DNA of 42,444 bases from Actinomycetes bacterium (GTDB lineage Bacteria; Actinomycetota; Acidimicrobiia; Acidimicrobiales; SZUA-35). The notes under the pieces were generated by a model. The model made no database searches, was not told the DNA's origin, and worked only from the letters and a program-made list of their open reading frames with translations. Positions 40,700 through 42,444 of the stretch are shown here, in pieces. Made by a program: the position numbers and the translations under genes. Numbering within the stretch: position 1 is the first letter of the stretch; every line of letters begins with the position of its first letter. The stretch lies in NCBI GenBank assembly GCA_024280015.1, contig JAJRQY010000007.1:1-42444 (forward strand), read 5' to 3'.

Positions 40700-42403
40700 C
40701 TAGAGCAGCAAGAGCGCCAGGTAATAGATGCCGGGAAGGACAAACAACAAACCATCTACCCGGTCAAGAACTCCGCCGTGGCCCGGTAGGAGGGTGCCCA
40801 TGTCTTTCACTCCGAGATCTCGCTTGATGATGGATTCGGTCAGGTCACCAAGCGGAGCCAAGACTCCTACAAGTATCCCGACTAGCAAGAAATGCCAGAG
40901 GTTCTCGCTGAAGGCAGAAATGTTCCAGAGTCCGAGCACCTGAGCCGCCGCTACCGAGGCGACCACTCCAATCAGGGTTCCCTCCCACGTCTTGTTTGGG
41001 CTGGCCGAGTGGAATGGCGTCTTGCCCGCCATTCGCCCACCAGCGTAGGCGCCAGTATCAAAGACAACGGTAACAACCACAGCTACCAGCAGGATCTTGA
41101 TGCCATCGGGGAGTCGGATGATGAGTGCAGCAAAGGATGCCAGACCGCCAACCCACATTACCCCGAGCATGGTGAGCCCCATATTGAGGGCTGGCCGGTG
41201 AGTGTCGGCCCCGACGATGTACCAGAGGGCTCCGAACACAACAAGCAAGGCGGAGACAGTCATGAATCCCGCGGGGCCCCGGTGATAGGCCGCCAGCGGC
41301 ATCGCCCCCGAGGCTACGGTCCCCAAAAGGGTCGCCGGATGTACCCCAACTTCTCGCATCTTGTTGAAGAGTTCCAACCCACCGAGTACCGCGATCAGCG
41401 TGATCAGGGCAATCGTGGTTGCCGTGCCGAAGTAGAAAGCAACAAGAGCGAGGGCAGCGACCAAGGCTCCAACCATGATGGCCTGCGGGACGTTTCTGCC
41501 CCCGCTTGTCTTGGCTGGCTGAGCCGTTGGCCGCTGTCGAGGAATCGGGGACCGCTGAGGGGCACCGGCATTGGGAAGATCGTCGTGATCGATTTCGGCG
41601 TCATCAATCAACTCCGAAGACTCCTCAGCCGGAGTGAATCCGAACACATCGGCAAGATCATCACCGGCCCACTCCGGACCCTCCCCATGCCAGCGAGGAC
41701 CAGAGAGGTCAGACCAAACCTCACCATCCTGGTCAGCGACAACGACCTTGGGGACCTGACCCGTCGCCGGCTCGGTCCAATGGGGGAGATCAGCTGGTGC
41801 TTCAACATCACTGATAATCGGAGTAGAGACCGCCTTCGGACGAGAAGCCTCATCTTCTACCGTGTCACCAAAGAGGTCGTTGAGAAGGGAACCGGCTTGT
41901 GTCTCGTCTGTGTCCGCGTCATCCGCTTCATCGCTGTCCGGGGAGTCGCCAGCTTCTTGCGAAGCCTCAGCGGCTGCTTTTGTCTGACCGTCTTCGGATG
42001 TATCGATCCTGAATGTATCGCTAATGGCGGTATCTGGACCGGAGCGGTCAACAGAATCGTCCGTGTCGGTCTCATCATCGGGCAAGGCGAAAAGCGCCGG
42101 GATCGAAGGCGTAGCTTCAGAAGTTGCGATGTCAGGTTCATCAGTGTCTCGTGGGTCAGGAACAATCGGAATAGGTCCGAAATGGTTGGGGTCAACTTCT
42201 GGTGGCGGCTCAAATGAATCGAAAATGCTGGGAGGCTTGGCTACTTCACCCTCAGCGTCTGTTTCGCCCTCACCCTCTGCTTCGATCTCACCCTCAGCTT
42301 CATCCTCATCCGCAACGCCGGCATCTAGGGCGTTCAAATCATCCGCCTCAGAAGAGGTCGCCACGATCGCTTCTTCGTCATCATCGTGCTTCTTGTCACT
42401 CAA
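40700..42403 (-). CDS. cdsA: phosphatidate cytidylyltransferase with long acidic N-terminal extension
   Basis: Makes CDP-diacylglycerol at the membrane for phospholipid synthesis. The C-terminal about 255 residues have about eight membrane helices and the family signature: SPNKTWEGTLIG, GDLTESIIKRDLGVKD, and LLPGHGGVLDRVDGL. In contrast the first about 310 residues are a hydrophilic, Asp/Glu-rich region (EGEIEAEGEGETDAEGE), absent from typical CdsA (about 270-300 residues); near its end are WTEPATGQVPKVVV and PRWHGEGPEWAGDD, which look like a short tryptophan-rich module. TTG start with GGGGA seven bases before; the frame is open to the window end, so an upstream start is not excluded. First visible gene of the dxr operon; frr may lie upstream. 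Confidence 0.93.
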   Translation of the reverse strand: MSDKKHDDDEEAIVATSSEADDLNALDAGVADEDEAEGEIEAEGEGETDAEGEVAKPPSIFDSFEPPPEVDPNHFGPIPIVPDPRDTDEPDIATSEATPSIPALFALPDDETDTDDSVDRSGPDTAISDTFRIDTSEDGQTKAAAEASQEAGDSPDSDEADDADTDETQAGSLLNDLFGDTVEDEASRPKAVSTPIISDVEAPADLPHWTEPATGQVPKVVVADQDGEVWSDLSGPRWHGEGPEWAGDDLADVFGFTPAEESSELIDDAEIDHDDLPNAGAPQRSPIPRQRPTAQPAKTSGGRNVPQAIMVGALVAALALVAFYFGTATTIALITLIAVLGGLELFNKMREVGVHPATLLGTVASGAMPLAAYHRGPAGFMTVSALLVVFGALWYIVGADTHRPALNMGLTMLGVMWVGGLASFAALIIRLPDGIKILLVAVVVTVVFDTGAYAGGRMAGKTPFHSASPNKTWEGTLIGVVASVAAAQVLGLWNISAFSENLWHFLLVGILVGVLAPLGDLTESIIKRDLGVKDMGTLLPGHGGVLDRVDGLLFVLPGIYYLALLLL

Positions 42404-42444
42404 CCTATATTCCCCAGTCTCAACCTGTACTTCGCGCGTTCTGA

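Noticed and set aside
40892-42217. 441-residue plus-strand frame opposite cdsA
   Set aside because: Antisense shadow of the cdsA reading frame; no domain features and an Arg/Gly composition typical of shadow frames.

Overview
The window looks like a chromosomal segment of a Gram-positive, moderately high-GC actinomycete (Actinomycetota), most likely of the class Acidimicrobiia. That placement is an inference. It rests on the Thr/Pro/Glu-rich secreted protein with Ig-like domains, the dapA - RNase J - ftsK run, the cdsA-dxr-rseP-ispG and rimP-nusA-ylxR-infB-ylxP-rbfA-truB-ribF gene orders, frequent GTG/TTG starts, and low-complexity tails on many housekeeping proteins. No rRNA or tRNA gene, insertion sequence, prophage or CRISPR array was seen.

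Layout. (1) 1-2939, plus strand: the 3' part of a large Thr/Pro-rich extracellular protein with a duplicated domain carrying a Cys-Cys pair. (2) 2936-12199, minus strand: CopC-like protein, VOC-family protein, a Ca2+/cation antiporter, FtsK, RNase J, DapA, a winged-helix-like protein and SURF1. (3) 12243-15134, plus strand: a phytoene-desaturase-like flavoprotein, a VTT/DedA-like membrane protein and a Nudix hydrolase. (4) 15315-16686, minus strand: a trans-sulfuration PLP enzyme behind a SAM-IV-like riboswitch whose platform appears to hide the Shine-Dalgarno sequence. (5) 16860-21853, plus strand: an accessory block of an EcKL/APH-like kinase tightly followed by a carotenoid-cleavage-type oxygenase, then a sulfide:quinone-oxidoreductase-like flavoprotein, a DsrC/TusE-like protein and a DsrE2-like protein. 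(6) 21861-26909, minus strand: a hypothetical membrane protein, dapB, pnp (structured leader, RG-rich tail) and rpsO. (7) 27099-27554, plus strand: a small unknown gene. (8) 27616-42403, minus strand: a 2OG-Fe(II) oxygenase, then ribF, truB, rbfA, ylxP, infB, ylxR, nusA, rimP (translation/transcription operon), then ispG, rseP, dxr, cdsA (isoprenoid precursor, membrane protease and phospholipid genes).

How they work together. dapA and dapB serve lysine/diaminopimelate synthesis. RNase J, PNPase, RpsO, RimP, NusA, YlxR, IF-2, RbfA and TruB form the usual RNA-processing and ribosome-maturation set. Dxr and IspG are two MEP-pathway steps. The most distinctive region is 16.5-21.9 kb. There a sulfur-amino-acid gene under apparent SAM control lies next to a kinase/oxygenase pair and a three-gene sulfur-relay set (SQR-like, one-Cys DsrC-like, DsrE2-like). 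This set may oxidise sulfide and pass on sulfane sulfur without dsrAB or TusA nearby.

Gaps above 300 bases. 16503-16859 holds the riboswitch, its platform and a divergent promoter region. 26234-26630 holds the pnp leader with strong hairpins and the rpsO terminator. The last 41 bases (42404-42444) contain no complete feature; the cdsA frame stays open through them.
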